The notes: generated by a model from the letters alone, not told the origin. A DNA stretch of 64,000 bases from Sutcliffiella horikoshii (GCF_008180725.1 NZ_VTEV01000002.1:62001-126000), one strand, 5' to 3'; positions 35,474 to 44,573 are shown, counted from the first letter of the stretch. Numbers and translations: made by a program.

Positions 35474-35988
35474 TATTCTTCCTCCCTTTCTGTCAGGTCG
35501 CTCTCTTTTACTTTTGCTAGCTGTGCAATCTCTGCTTTTAACCGTTTCGCCTTTTCTGCATGGATGGCAGGTATGGTGTGCTGGGTCGTAGTGGTGCCTA
35601 TTATAAGGTTAAATAGTTCAAATCTTCTCATGATGGGACCTTGCTCTGTTCGAACAAACTCTACTTTTTCCATTGGAACCAATGTATGACTTTCGTTCCA
35701 CTTCCCGTTTTTCATTTGGACAAAGTCTTCATCAATCTCATAGCGCCAAGTTTTTTGAAGAAAAACCGGTTCAATAAAAATAGAATAAACTGCTGATAAG
35801 CCTATTATTCCAAGGATTATATACAGGGTAACCTGGATCCAACCATACCACTGAAAATGCTCGCTGCAGTATAACAGGATTCCTAAAACAATGAGGGCGA
35901 TACCGTGCCCAATGGTGTTGGAGATACGCCAGACTTGTACAGCTTGAATGGCGATTTTTTCGCTTGGCTCTTTAATGGTCATATACAT
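35473..35988 (-). CDS. ydbS: PH domain-containing membrane protein (YdbS-like)
   Basis: 171-residue partner of the YdbT-like protein: a hydrophilic N-terminus, two hydrophobic helices (about 28-45, 52-75) and one bPH2 domain with RYEIDEDFVQMKNGKWNESHTLVPMEKVEFVRTEQGPIMRRFELFNLIIGTTTTQHTIPAI. The C-terminus is a charged helix. The start at 35988 has GGTAGGAGCG upstream; a second ATG at 35982 is also possible. A longer in-frame extension upstream to 36192 overlaps the divergent neighbour and is not supported. Confidence 0.87.
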   Translation of the reverse strand: MYMTIKEPSEKIAIQAVQVWRISNTIGHGIALIVLGILLYCSEHFQWYGWIQVTLYIILGIIGLSAVYSIFIEPVFLQKTWRYEIDEDFVQMKNGKWNESHTLVPMEKVEFVRTEQGPIMRRFELFNLIIGTTTTQHTIPAIHAEKAKRLKAEIAQLAKVKESDLTEREEE

Positions 35989-36113
35989 TATTTTCACGCT
36001 CCTACCCTTTATACGAAACTGGTCCAGAGATAGTTTCAACAAAATAATTTGACTGGTTAGGGAGAACCTTAAAAGGGAATAAAAAGCAAAACGGCTTAAC
36101 AGGAGGAGAAGGA

Positions 36114-37511
36114 ATGTTACTGAAGTATTTTTATGACGAAGGATTGGCACAGGCTTCCTACATGGTCGGCTGTCAAGCGTCCAAGGAAGCATTCATCATT
36201 GATCCGGCAAGGGATATCCTGCCATATATAGAGGCTGCAACAAAAGAAGGGCTTCGTATTGTTGGAGCGTTGGAAACACATATTCATGCAGATTTTGTTG
36301 CGGGTTCGAGGGAACTAGCAAAACGCTTAGGTGCGAAAATGTATCTGTCAAATGAAGGGGATAAGGATTGGAAGTATGAAAATATTGAAAGCCTTCCTCA
36401 TCAATTGGTGAGGGATGGGGATCAAATAGTACTTGGAAATATTGTGTTTCAGGTGTTACATACGCCAGGTCATACACCAGAAAGCCTTTCTTTTTTAGTA
36501 ACAGATGGTGGAGCGAAAACAAAACATCCAATGGGTATCTTTACAGGTGATTTCGTTTTTGTCGGCGATGTCGGCAGACCGGATCTTCTGGAAAAGTCGG
36601 CACAAAAGGAAGGTACAGCTGATAAGGGGGCAAAAGACATGTATGCCTCTTTGAATAAATTTAAGGAACTTCCAGATTATGTTCAAGTGTGGCCAGGCCA
36701 TGGGGCAGGAAGTGCATGTGGAAAATCATTAGGTGCCATTCCATCTTCGACTGTTGGCTATGAAAAACGAGTGAACTGGGCATTCCAGCATGATGATTTT
36801 GAGAGTTTTGCGTCGGAGTTGTTGGAAGGACAGCCGGAACCTCCAAAGTATTTTGGCATCATGAAGCATGTGAATAAAGTCGGGCCTAATTATACCTTAG
36901 AACTACAGAGACCCGAACGGTTGGATGATATAAATATTTTAACAAAGAAATTAAAAGAAGGGGCACAGGTGATTGATACTCGTGAAGCGGCACTCTTTTC
37001 AAAAGCGCATATAGAAGGAACCATCAACATCCCATTCAATCAGGCTTTTACTAACTGGGCTGGTTGGATTATTGATTATGAACAGCCGCTATACTTGTTG
37101 ACACATCCTAATAAGCTTGAGGAAATACAAAAAGCCCTTCTTTCAATAGGAATTGATAATCTCCACTTTTGTATGGACGTGGACCTTGCAATCCGAATGA
37201 CCGCTAATCTTGAGTCCTATCATGATATTACACCGAAAGAGGCAAAGGAATTGCTTGCAGAAGGTGCGCAAGTCATTGATGTACGGCATGATTCAGAGTG
37301 GAAGAGTGGACATATTGAAGGCGCGAAACATATGATGCTAGGCACTTTGCTTGATAGGTTGGATGAGGTGCCGGAAGATCGGCCGCTAATACTTCAGTGT
37401 GGTTCTGGAGTAAGGTCCTCAATTGCAATTAGTCTGCTGCAGGCAAAAGGGGTGAAGGATGTCCGTAATATGCTTGGAGGATATGCAAGGTGGCAAAAGG
37501 ATATTCAATAA
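36114..37511 (+). CDS. MBL-fold metallohydrolase with two rhodanese domains (persulfide dioxygenase/CstB-like)
   Basis: 465-residue sulfur-metabolism enzyme. Residues 1-about 240 form a metallo-beta-lactamase domain with ETHIHADFVAGSRELAKRLG, HTPGHTPESLSFLV, TGDFVFVGDVGRPDLL and WPGHGAGSACGK, as in ETHE1/CstB persulfide dioxygenases. Rhodanese 1 (about 275-365) has no catalytic Cys at its loop. Rhodanese 2 (about 370-465) has an active loop LQCGSGVRSS with Cys429. It likely oxidises low-molecular-weight persulfide with Fe. A perfect AGGAGG precedes the start. It is divergent from ydbS and just upstream of an iron-regulated operon, without an obvious CsoR/CstR gene nearby. Confidence 0.9.
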   Translation: MLLKYFYDEGLAQASYMVGCQASKEAFIIDPARDILPYIEAATKEGLRIVGALETHIHADFVAGSRELAKRLGAKMYLSNEGDKDWKYENIESLPHQLVRDGDQIVLGNIVFQVLHTPGHTPESLSFLVTDGGAKTKHPMGIFTGDFVFVGDVGRPDLLEKSAQKEGTADKGAKDMYASLNKFKELPDYVQVWPGHGAGSACGKSLGAIPSSTVGYEKRVNWAFQHDDFESFASELLEGQPEPPKYFGIMKHVNKVGPNYTLELQRPERLDDINILTKKLKEGAQVIDTREAALFSKAHIEGTINIPFNQAFTNWAGWIIDYEQPLYLLTHPNKLEEIQKALLSIGIDNLHFCMDVDLAIRMTANLESYHDITPKEAKELLAEGAQVIDVRHDSEWKSGHIEGAKHMMLGTLLDRLDEVPEDRPLILQCGSGVRSSIAISLLQAKGVKDVRNMLGGYARWQKDIQ

Positions 37512-37603
37512 AATGATTTAAGGTGTAATCAGTTAAACTGGTTGCACCTTCATACGTTTCACGTGGAACACAAATAAATTTTGAGGAAATGTTCCAAATA
37601 GTA

Positions 37604-37652
37604 TTGACTTGAAAATGATTATCACTACAATAGTTAATGAGAGTGATTATCA
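37604..37652 (+). promoter_or_regulatory. Fur-controlled promoter of the FbpABC-type iron operon
   Basis: TTGACT (37604-37609), 16 nt, TACAAT (37626-37631). A Fur core TGAAAATGATTATCA (37610-37624) fills the spacer, and a second one, TGAGAGTGATTATCA (37638-37652), covers the transcription start region. Confidence 0.85.
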
Positions 37653-37688
37653 TTTCAAATGAAATTACATACATAAGGAGTGTACATA

Positions 37689-38762
37689 GTGAAAAAGTTT
37701 ACTGTCATTTTAAGTATGATGCTAGCTTTAATGTTAGCTTTAACAGGCTGTGTGAGCAGCACTAATAACAATGGGGCAGGGAACAACGACGAAGCAACGA
37801 ACGAGCAAGGAGAAGTTGTTAACCTATATACAAGCCGTCATTATGAAGCGGACCAAGAGCTTTACAAAAGGTTCGAAGAAGAAACTGGTATTAAAGTGAA
37901 CGTGGTAGAAGGTAAAGGCGACGAGCTAATGGAGCGCTTAAACATTGAAGGGGAAGCTACAGAAGCGGATGTATTTATTACTTCAGATGCTGGTAACCTT
38001 CATCAGGCAAAAGAAGCTGAATTACTTCAAGCGGTTGAGAGTGATGTACTAGTTGAAAATATTCCAGAAAAATTACGTGATGTTGACAATCAATGGTTTG
38101 GATTAACAAAGCGTGCGCGTGTTATCGTATATCATAAAGAGCGTGTAAGCCCAGAAGAACTTTCCACTTATGAGGCTTTGGCTGAACCGGAATGGAAAGA
38201 CCGTGTAGTTATCAGAACTTCTGAGAATATGTACAATATGTCTCTTTTAGCATCTTTCATTGACATCATGGGTAAAGACGAAGCAAAAGCATGGGCACAA
38301 GGAATTGCAGATAACATGGCTCGTGACCCTGAAGGTGGAGACCGCGACCAAGCGAAGGCTGTTGCAGCAGGAGAAGCGGATGTTGCGATCATGAATACGT
38401 ACTATCTTGGTGGTATGTTAAATGGTACGGATGAAGAAGAGAAGAAAGTAGCGGAAAGCATTGGCGTATTCTTCCCGAACCAAGAAACAACTGGTGCACA
38501 CATTAACATCAGTGGTGCTGGCGTGACAAAGCATGCTAAAAATAAAGAAAATGCCATTAAATTCATCGAATTCTTAAGTAGCGAAGAAGCACAAGGTCAA
38601 TTTGCGGAAGCTAACTCTGAATACCCTGTAAATGAGAAAGTAGAACCTTCTGAACTATTAAAATCTTGGGGTGAATTTAAAGAGCAAGATATCAACCTTT
38701 CTAAACTAGGTGAAAACCAACAAGAGGCAATTCGCATCTTTAACGAAGTTGGTTGGAAGTAA
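37689..38762 (+). CDS. Ferric iron ABC transporter substrate-binding lipoprotein (FbpA/FutA-type)
   Basis: Binds free Fe3+ outside the membrane. The 357-residue product has a lipoprotein signal ending LALTGC and an Asn/Gly/Glu linker. The periplasmic-binding domain begins VVNLYTSRHYEADQELYKRFEEETGIKVNVVEGKGDELMERL, the standard FbpA family start. Tyr pairs used for iron ligation appear in MNTYYLGGM. GTG 37689 is chosen because AAGGAG lies 8 nt upstream; GTG 37680 overlaps that site. Two Fur boxes cover the promoter. A hairpin terminator follows before the permease gene, which would give more binding protein than permease. Confidence 0.92.
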   Translation: MKKFTVILSMMLALMLALTGCVSSTNNNGAGNNDEATNEQGEVVNLYTSRHYEADQELYKRFEEETGIKVNVVEGKGDELMERLNIEGEATEADVFITSDAGNLHQAKEAELLQAVESDVLVENIPEKLRDVDNQWFGLTKRARVIVYHKERVSPEELSTYEALAEPEWKDRVVIRTSENMYNMSLLASFIDIMGKDEAKAWAQGIADNMARDPEGGDRDQAKAVAAGEADVAIMNTYYLGGMLNGTDEEEKKVAESIGVFFPNQETTGAHINISGAGVTKHAKNKENAIKFIEFLSSEEAQGQFAEANSEYPVNEKVEPSELLKSWGEFKEQDINLSKLGENQQEAIRIFNEVGWK

Positions 38763-38780
38763 TTAAATATGAACAAACCT

Positions 38781-38816
38781 GGAACCGAAGCATACAAGAT
38801 AGTGCTTCGGTTCTAT
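38781..38816 (+). terminator. Hairpin terminator between binding-protein and permease genes
   Basis: GAACCGAAGCA (38782-38792) pairs perfectly with TGCTTCGGTTC (38803-38813); the T-run after it is short (TATTTATTT). It probably attenuates rather than blocks readthrough. Confidence 0.75.
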
Positions 38817-38833
38817 TTATTTGGAATCTTTTG

Positions 38834-38862
38834 TTCCATTTGAGAATGATTTTCGTTATAAT
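38834..38862 (+). promoter_or_regulatory. Possible second Fur-controlled promoter for the permease gene
   Basis: A perfect TATAAT (38857-38862) lies directly after a Fur-like TGAGAATGATTTTCG (38841-38855). The -35 match (TTCCAT, 38834-38839) is weak. It supports a start for the permease downstream of here. Confidence 0.55.
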
Positions 38863-38895
38863 TTAGAATGGAGAAACAAAGAGGCAACGAAGGAT

Positions 38896-40545
38896 GTGTC
38901 ATCTGTGAATCGGTTTCATTGGTCAAGGGTACATCATAAAGGATGGGCTCTTGCAAGTCTTCTTTTTATAACGATTATTTTAATTCCAAATCTACTTATA
39001 GCCGTTGAATTCTTTACAGAAGGAAACGACAACTGGCTTCATATACGAGAATACTTATTAAAGGATTATCTGCAAAATTCCGCGGTAATCATTATTTTTA
39101 CGGCAATAGCAACGATGTTGATTGGCACAAGTCTTGCGTGGTTGATCACCATTTATCAGTTTCCGATGAGAAACTTCTTAAAATGGGCGTTGATTCTTCC
39201 ATTGGCCATACCGCCATACATTGCTGCTTATACGTTTCACGGTATCTTAAACTATACAGGTGTCGTACAAACCACCCTGCGGAACTCGTTTGATATACAG
39301 GTGAATCAGGCTTACTTCGATATCATGAGTATGCAAGGGGCTATCTTCATTTTCACCGTCACCTTGTTTCCTTACGTTTATGCAATTACGAGGAGCTTTT
39401 TTCAGAACCTATCAGCTTCGGTACTCGAGAATGCTAGATTGCTAGGTGGAAATGATGTGGATACGTTCTTCCGGGTAGCCTTGCCGATTTCAAGAGCGGC
39501 AATCGTAGGAAGTGTCACTCTAGTTATTTTAGAAGTGCTAAATGATTATGGAGTTACAAGTTATTTTGGCATTCAAACAGTCAGTACGGCCATTTTCCGT
39601 ACTTGGTATGGAATGATGGACCTTGATTCCGCTTTAAAGTTGGCAGGAACTTTAATGGTGTTGGTAATGGTTGTCCTAATGTTTGAAAGAGTGGTTAGGG
39701 GAAGAAAGAAATTCTTTGATCCTTCCTCCAAAGTGCGTCCCATTCAGCCGAAGAAGCTTACTGGAGCAAAAGCATGGGGGGTATTCGCTTATTGTTTCGG
39801 AGTGTTTACCATTGCATTTATCATACCTTTGCTACAGCTGTTGAGCTGGGCGTTCATGACGTATGACAAAGTATTTAACGCAGAATTTATCATACTTGCA
39901 AAAAACTCCGTGTTTGTAGCATCTATTGCTTCTCTTATGATTATTTTGGTGGCACTTATCATTTCGAACTACACAAGGTTGCAGTCAGGTCTGTTGACTA
40001 AGTTTATCGCAAGGGTGACAACACTAGGATACTCCATTCCTGGAGCTGCCATTGCGATTGCGGTTATTACGATATTTATTTCATTAGATCAGTATATTGT
40101 GACGTTCCTTGCGCAATTTAACTTAAAACCTGAGTTTGTGCTGCGAACGACTTTAGTTATGTTGATTTTTGCTTATGTGATACGATTCCTTGCTATTGGC
40201 TTTAATAATATTGAAGCTGGGTTTGAAAAAGTGGGTAACAGGTATTCGGAAACTTCTAGGATGCTTGGTGCGTCAACATTGAGGACGTTCTTCATGGTCG
40301 ACCTACCGTTGCTGCGCGGGGCAATCGCCAGTGGCTTTATCTTAGTATTTGTGGATATTTTAAAAGAATTACCGTTAACCTTGTTCTTACAACCTTTTAA
40401 CTTTTCAACACTTGCGACTCAAGCTTTTAAATATGCAAATGATGAACGCGTGCAGGAAGCTTCCATTGCTTCCCTGATGATTATCTTCATAAGTGCATTA
40501 TGTATTTTCATTTTTCACCGTGTGCTTGATAAGGAGGCAAACTAA
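38896..40545 (+). CDS. Ferric iron ABC transporter permease (FbpB-type, fused two-domain)
   Basis: About 549-residue membrane protein made of two homologous permease halves of about six helices each, as in FbpB/FutB. Each half has a coupling motif: ENARLLGGNDVDTFFRVALPISRAAI (about 180-205) and ETSRMLGASTLRTFFMVDLPLLRGAI (about 450-475), the EAA-type loops that contact the ATPase. The start is uncertain. GTG 38896 or GTG 38905 lies downstream of the TATAAT/Fur element and near AGAGG/AAGGA. An upstream TTG at 38821 is in frame but has no ribosome binding site and precedes that promoter. It overlaps the ATPase start by 1 nt. Confidence 0.9.
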   Translation: MSSVNRFHWSRVHHKGWALASLLFITIILIPNLLIAVEFFTEGNDNWLHIREYLLKDYLQNSAVIIIFTAIATMLIGTSLAWLITIYQFPMRNFLKWALILPLAIPPYIAAYTFHGILNYTGVVQTTLRNSFDIQVNQAYFDIMSMQGAIFIFTVTLFPYVYAITRSFFQNLSASVLENARLLGGNDVDTFFRVALPISRAAIVGSVTLVILEVLNDYGVTSYFGIQTVSTAIFRTWYGMMDLDSALKLAGTLMVLVMVVLMFERVVRGRKKFFDPSSKVRPIQPKKLTGAKAWGVFAYCFGVFTIAFIIPLLQLLSWAFMTYDKVFNAEFIILAKNSVFVASIASLMIILVALIISNYTRLQSGLLTKFIARVTTLGYSIPGAAIAIAVITIFISLDQYIVTFLAQFNLKPEFVLRTTLVMLIFAYVIRFLAIGFNNIEAGFEKVGNRYSETSRMLGASTLRTFFMVDLPLLRGAIASGFILVFVDILKELPLTLFLQPFNFSTLATQAFKYANDERVQEASIASLMIIFISALCIFIFHRVLDKEAN

Positions 40546-41222
40546 TGTTTATCCAGATCAGAGACTTGCAGTTTCAATATAAAAATACAAAAAAGAATAC
40601 ACTTGATCATATTCAGGTGGACATTGACCGTGGAGAAATCATATCTATTCTTGGAAAAAGTGGAAGTGGGAAGAGTACGTTGCTGCGCATCATCGCGGGG
40701 CTTGAAAATCCAACCTCAGGAAGCATGAAAATAAACGGAGAAGTAATGTTTGATCCAAGGAAATTCATTGTCCCGGAAAAACGTGGTATCGGGGTCGTGT
40801 TCCAGGACTATGCTTTGTTTCCGCATATGACAGTAGCCCAAAACATTAAGTACGGATTGCGGAAAATGAACCGGAAGCAAAAGCAGGAGCGATTAGAAGA
40901 AATGCTTAGCTTAATCAACTTGGCTGATTACGGGCATCGTTATCCATATGAGCTTAGTGGAGGACAGCAGCAGCGTGTAGCCCTGGCTCGAGCTTTGGCA
41001 CCGGCACCGTCTCTATTGTTGCTGGATGAGCCGTTTAGTAACCTGGATGCGCATCTTCAGGAAAAGATTCGAGACGAGTTAAAAGAGATCCTGAAGAAAA
41101 CAGGCATCACCTCCATTTTCGTCACCCACGACTTTGCAGACGCCAAAGCCATTGCCGACCGAATATTATACATTGATGAGGGACAACTGGTGAATAAAGC
41201 GTGTGATTTGGTGATGAGTTAA
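40545..41222 (+). CDS. Ferric iron ABC transporter ATP-binding protein (FbpC-type)
   Basis: 225-residue ABC ATPase. Walker A is GKSGSGKSTLL (about 35-45), the Q-loop [12 protein letters not shown], the signature LSGGQQQRVALARAL (about 133-147), Walker B LLLLDEPFSNLD and the H-loop switch VTHDFADA. It is shorter than many FbpC proteins (about 350) because the C-terminal TOBE/regulatory domain is absent. It is the last gene of the iron operon and starts in an overlapping TAATG. A long palindromic terminator follows. Confidence 0.93.
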   Translation: MFIQIRDLQFQYKNTKKNTLDHIQVDIDRGEIISILGKSGSGKSTLLRIIAGLENPTSGSMKINGEVMFDPRKFIVPEKRGIGVVFQDYALFPHMTVAQNIKYGLRKMNRKQKQERLEEMLSLINLADYGHRYPYELSGGQQQRVALARALAPAPSLLLLDEPFSNLDAHLQEKIRDELKEILKKTGITSIFVTHDFADAKAIADRILYIDEGQLVNKACDLVMS

Positions 41223-41241
41223 AGTGGTAAAGAGATAAAGA

Positions 41242-41290
41242 GGGGTCTGACCCTCAGCGCTTTAAAGCACTGAAGGTCAGACCCCTTTTT
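41242..41290. terminator. Long palindromic terminator with GGGTCTGACCC arms
   Basis: GGGGTCTGACCCTCAGCGCT pairs with AGCACTGAAGGTCAGACCCC (41266-41285), followed by TTTTT. Each arm contains the odd palindrome GGGTC-T/A-GACCC that recurs elsewhere in the window (51365, 60478, 62391). Confidence 0.88.
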
Positions 41291-41361
41291 AACGTCTCAA
41301 AGCCCGAAACGCCTCTGCGAAAGCAAAAACGGTAACAGAGCCCCCTTATAATTTCCCAGCC

Positions 41362-42366
41362 TCACTTCTTCAACAACAAATACATAAAGTAAGGTGCTCC
41401 TATCAACGCGACCATGATACCTGCTGGAATCCCGCTATCAATCAGGTTACGCCCTACCGTATCCGCAAACAATAACAGCCAGCCGCCAATCAAAATCGCC
41501 ACAGGCAGGAACAATTGGTTTCTAGGTCCCACCAATGATTTCGCAATATGAGGGGCCATTAAACCAACAAAAGCAATACCACCGGTCACCGAGACCGCAG
41601 AAGCGGCCAATGCTACAGCCGTCAATAACAAAACGACGCGTTCTTTCTCAATAGATACCCCAACCCCGATTGCCACAGGCTCACTCATGCCAAGCAAATT
41701 CAAACGGTTGGCTTTATACAACGTAAAAGGAACCAACACAAGTAACCAAGGCAACAAAGCCAATATAAATGGCCAATCCGTGCCCCAGATGTTACCTGCC
41801 AGCCACTTGGCAATGAAGTCCACTTTTACACGCTCCGCAGAGGAAATCAAGATAATCATCATACCAGAGAGTGCCATGGAAAACCCTACTCCGACCAACA
41901 CGAGACGAACAGGCTGTAGACCGCCATTTCGCTGATAAGAGAACAAATAAATCAACATAGCCGTAATTAGCGCTCCAAAAAATGCAACCGCTGGTAACAT
42001 GTAGACAAAGGAACCAACGTTAATAGGAACATACAAGAAGAAGACAGAGATAGCCACACCGGCCCCTGCATTTATTCCAATAATTCCTGGGTCCGCCAAG
42101 TCGTTACGGGTGATCCCTTGAAGAATAGCACCTGATAATGCAAGTGCCATGCCGGCAAGTATCGTAATGACAATCCGAGGAAGCCTGATGGAAAACAAAA
42201 CAAATTCTTCTTTAAAGCTTCCTTGACCTAATATGGTTGGTATTAACCTGTCGAACGACAGAGATGCTGGTCCAACTCCAATACCAACAACAATGGTAGT
42301 TAAAATAAGTAAAGCCAAAGCCCCTACAATAATACGTTGTTTACGAACAATTGACGGATGAATCAT
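41362..42366 (-). CDS. Iron-siderophore ABC transporter permease, FecCD family
   Basis: 334-residue permease with the FecCD layout: FSIRLPRIVITILAGMALALSGAILQGITRNDLADPGIIGINAGAGVA near the N-terminus and the coupling helix GGIAFVGLMAPHIAKSLVG (about 270-288). It is the last gene of the four-gene minus-strand iron unit (ATPase, lipoprotein, permease, permease) and overlaps the upstream permease by 4 nt. With its own binding protein and ATPase nearby, it forms a complete importer, unlike the module at 1952-5190. Confidence 0.93.
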   Translation of the reverse strand: MIHPSIVRKQRIIVGALALLILTTIVVGIGVGPASLSFDRLIPTILGQGSFKEEFVLFSIRLPRIVITILAGMALALSGAILQGITRNDLADPGIIGINAGAGVAISVFFLYVPINVGSFVYMLPAVAFFGALITAMLIYLFSYQRNGGLQPVRLVLVGVGFSMALSGMMIILISSAERVKVDFIAKWLAGNIWGTDWPFILALLPWLLVLVPFTLYKANRLNLLGMSEPVAIGVGVSIEKERVVLLLTAVALAASAVSVTGGIAFVGLMAPHIAKSLVGPRNQLFLPVAILIGGWLLLFADTVGRNLIDSGIPAGIMVALIGAPYFMYLLLKK

Positions 42367-43385
42367 GAGAATGCTTTCCCTCCTTTACGAACAATAACAA
42401 GAAAGAAGGGGAGACCGACCATTGCTACGATTGCTGCAACAGGCGTTTCAAAAGGAGCATTTATGGTACGCCCCAGTGTATCAGCAAAAAGCATGAAGGT
42501 AGCTCCAACTAGCGCAGACATTGGCAGGATAAAACGGTAATCCGTTCCCACGATGGCGCGGACGATATGAGGGACCATTAGTCCAATAAAGGCCATATTT
42601 CCAACTAGTGCCACAGAAGCACCAGTTAATAAAATAATTACAACAAACAATACCGATTTGACAAAAGCAATTTTCTGCCCCAACCCTACTGCAACTTCCT
42701 CGCTGAGGCTAAGAATGGTCAGTTGTCTGGATAGGTAAAGAGACACAAGCATGCCAACAGTAATTAATGGAATAATTAACTGCAATTGGCCCCATGTCGT
42801 TCCAATAATTCCCCCGGCAGTCCACATTGAGACATCACGTGACAGTTTAAAGGTCAGCGCGACCCCTTCCGCTATGGCGAAAAGAAATGCAGAAACAGCA
42901 GCACCTGCAAGAACGATTCGCAGAGGAGAAAATCCGCCCTTTTTCATGGCGCCTAAACCAAACACCATAATAGCCCCTACTGCGGCTCCAATAAAACAAG
43001 CAATGGTTATGCCATAGTAGTTTATAGAAGGTAAAAATGCCAGCGTGATTGCAAGCGCCGCGTTCGCTCCAGCCGTCAAACCTAGAAGGCCTGGGTCTGC
43101 AAGAGGGTTCCTTGTCATCCCTTGCATAATGGCACCAGCAACGGATAAACCAGCTCCCACAAAAATAGCTGCTACTTCCCGTGGCAGGCGTATCTCACGG
43201 ATTATTAAGATTTTATCCCCACTCGTTCCCGGTGAAGTTAAAGCCAGCCAAACATCTCGAAGTGTGGTATCAGCTGCCCCAAAAACCATCGCAGCAAAAA
43301 ACACCGCCGCAAAGACGATGACCGCCCCAACAAATTTTATTGTAAAAGGAATGCTCCGTTCCAACGCAATCTTCATGTGCCTCAT
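42363..43385 (-). CDS. Iron-siderophore ABC transporter permease, FecCD family
   Basis: About 340-residue partner permease. Motifs include IREIRLPREVAAIFVGAGLSVAGAIMQGMTRNPLADPGLLGLTAGANAA and the coupling helix GNMAFIGLMVPHIVRAIVG. The start is at 43385 (MRHMKIALERS) or 43376 (MKIALERS). Longer in-frame extension to 43517 runs through the dispersed repeat at 43429-43550 and is not believable. The repeat separates this gene from the lipoprotein gene, which may affect relative expression. Confidence 0.92.
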   Translation of the reverse strand: MRHMKIALERSIPFTIKFVGAVIVFAAVFFAAMVFGAADTTLRDVWLALTSPGTSGDKILIIREIRLPREVAAIFVGAGLSVAGAIMQGMTRNPLADPGLLGLTAGANAALAITLAFLPSINYYGITIACFIGAAVGAIMVFGLGAMKKGGFSPLRIVLAGAAVSAFLFAIAEGVALTFKLSRDVSMWTAGGIIGTTWGQLQLIIPLITVGMLVSLYLSRQLTILSLSEEVAVGLGQKIAFVKSVLFVVIILLTGASVALVGNMAFIGLMVPHIVRAIVGTDYRFILPMSALVGATFMLFADTLGRTINAPFETPVAAIVAMVGLPFFLVIVRKGGKAFS

Positions 43386-43428
43386 CTTTTCTATATTAGA
43401 ATGGGAGTTTAATATTATGTATAAAATT

Positions 43429-43550
43429 GTTGATCGCAGTGCAAGGCGCGCAGACTCCTGCGGGAGGAAGAGACAGGGGAGACCCCGCAACGAAGTGAGG
43501 AGGCTCCCGGACCGCACGCGGAAAGCGAAGCGCCTGGAACGGAGATCAAC
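43429..43550 (+). repeat. Dispersed GC-rich palindromic repeat, copy 2
   Basis: 122-bp imperfect palindrome bounded by GTTGATC and GATCAAC, with the core GACTCCTGCGGGAGG ... GAGACCCCGC ... GAGGAGGCTCCCGG. It sits between the lipoprotein and permease genes of the iron unit. It matches copies at 26439-26566 and 52899-53215. Confidence 0.87.
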
Positions 43551-43631
43551 TCTGGTTCAAGCAAAAACAATGGTAGTAACAATAGAATAAGAGGGACCTT
43601 CTATTAAAAGAAGCATCCCTCCAAAAATGTC

Positions 43632-44573
43632 TTAGTTTCCTAAAAAGCTATCTTTAAAGAACTCTAACTGGAAATCAAGAGAGATCGGATCGTTGAAATA
43701 GAATTCTTTCGCATCCGCTTCAAAAACCTGACCATTCTTCACTGCAGGAATATTCTTGTACGTGTCTGTTTCCTGGAAAGAAGTATCTCCATCAGAATTC
43801 TTACTGAATACTACATAATCACCAGCAAACTCAGGCAGTACTTCAAAAGAAAGTGTATAATATCCAGCTTCTAGTGCTTCTTCCTTCACTCTTTCTGGCA
43901 TTTTCAATTTCATTTCTTGATAAAGAATCTCTGTTCCACGTCCCCAGTTATCGCCGAAAACGTAAAGCTCTTTATCGAAATTCTCGATAACGGAAACAGT
44001 TGCGTCCTCACCGATTTTAGCGCGGATCTCTTCTCCTGCTTCTTGCGCGCGGGTCTTGAAGTCATCCACCCAATTTTGAGCTTCTTCTTCTTTGTTCAAT
44101 AACTTTCCAACTTCTACGTGCTGTGTAAGATAGTCCACTTTACCGTAAGTGTAGGCGACAGTTGGTGCAATTTCGCCTAATTGCTCCAGATTGTTTGTGT
44201 TGGAGGCAGCAATAATTAAGTCTGGATCTAATTCAATAATCTTCTCTAGGTCTTGATCGGTTATCTCTTCTGCATTTTTAAGGTACTCCTGGTAACGCGG
44301 ATTTGCCATTGCCCAAGAATCCGTCCCAACAATATTAGTTCCAAGTGCCATGACATTTCCAGCTACAAAAGAGTTCAATACTACGACTCTTTGTGGATCT
44401 GCAGGTACTTCAATTGGTCCCGTTTCTGCTTCATATGTAATTGTTTCAGAAGAGGAAGCATTTCCTTCATTAGAACTATTAGTACTATTATTACTAGCAT
44501 TATTATTGGTGTTTCCGCAGGCACTAACGACCAGCAATAGCAGGAATACGAATGGAATCATTAATTTTTTCAT
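43632..44573 (-). CDS. Iron-siderophore ABC transporter substrate-binding lipoprotein
   Basis: 313-residue siderophore-binding lipoprotein. The signal peptide MKKLMIPFVFLLLLVVSAC ends in the lipobox VSAC (Cys19). An Asn/Ser-rich linker follows, then a FhuD/FeuA-like domain beginning YEAETGPIEVPADPQRVVVLNSFVAGNVMALG. AAAGGAGA precedes the ATG. The start codon lies 50 nt inside the upstream ATPase reading frame, an unusually long overlap. It works with the permeases downstream and the ATPase upstream. Confidence 0.93.
   Translation of the reverse strand: MKKLMIPFVFLLLLVVSACGNTNNNASNNSTNSSNEGNASSSETITYEAETGPIEVPADPQRVVVLNSFVAGNVMALGTNIVGTDSWAMANPRYQEYLKNAEEITDQDLEKIIELDPDLIIAASNTNNLEQLGEIAPTVAYTYGKVDYLTQHVEVGKLLNKEEEAQNWVDDFKTRAQEAGEEIRAKIGEDATVSVIENFDKELYVFGDNWGRGTEILYQEMKLKMPERVKEEALEAGYYTLSFEVLPEFAGDYVVFSKNSDGDTSFQETDTYKNIPAVKNGQVFEADAKEFYFNDPISLDFQLEFFKDSFLGN

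Noticed and set aside
35989-36192. Longer N-terminus for the YdbS-like protein
   Set aside because: The upstream in-frame sequence overlaps the divergent metallohydrolase start and its ribosome binding site and does not resemble the family.
43045-43590. Plus-strand frame of 181 codons over the FecCD permease and repeat
   Set aside because: Antisense shadow of the permease gene extended through the dispersed repeat; no ribosome binding site or family.
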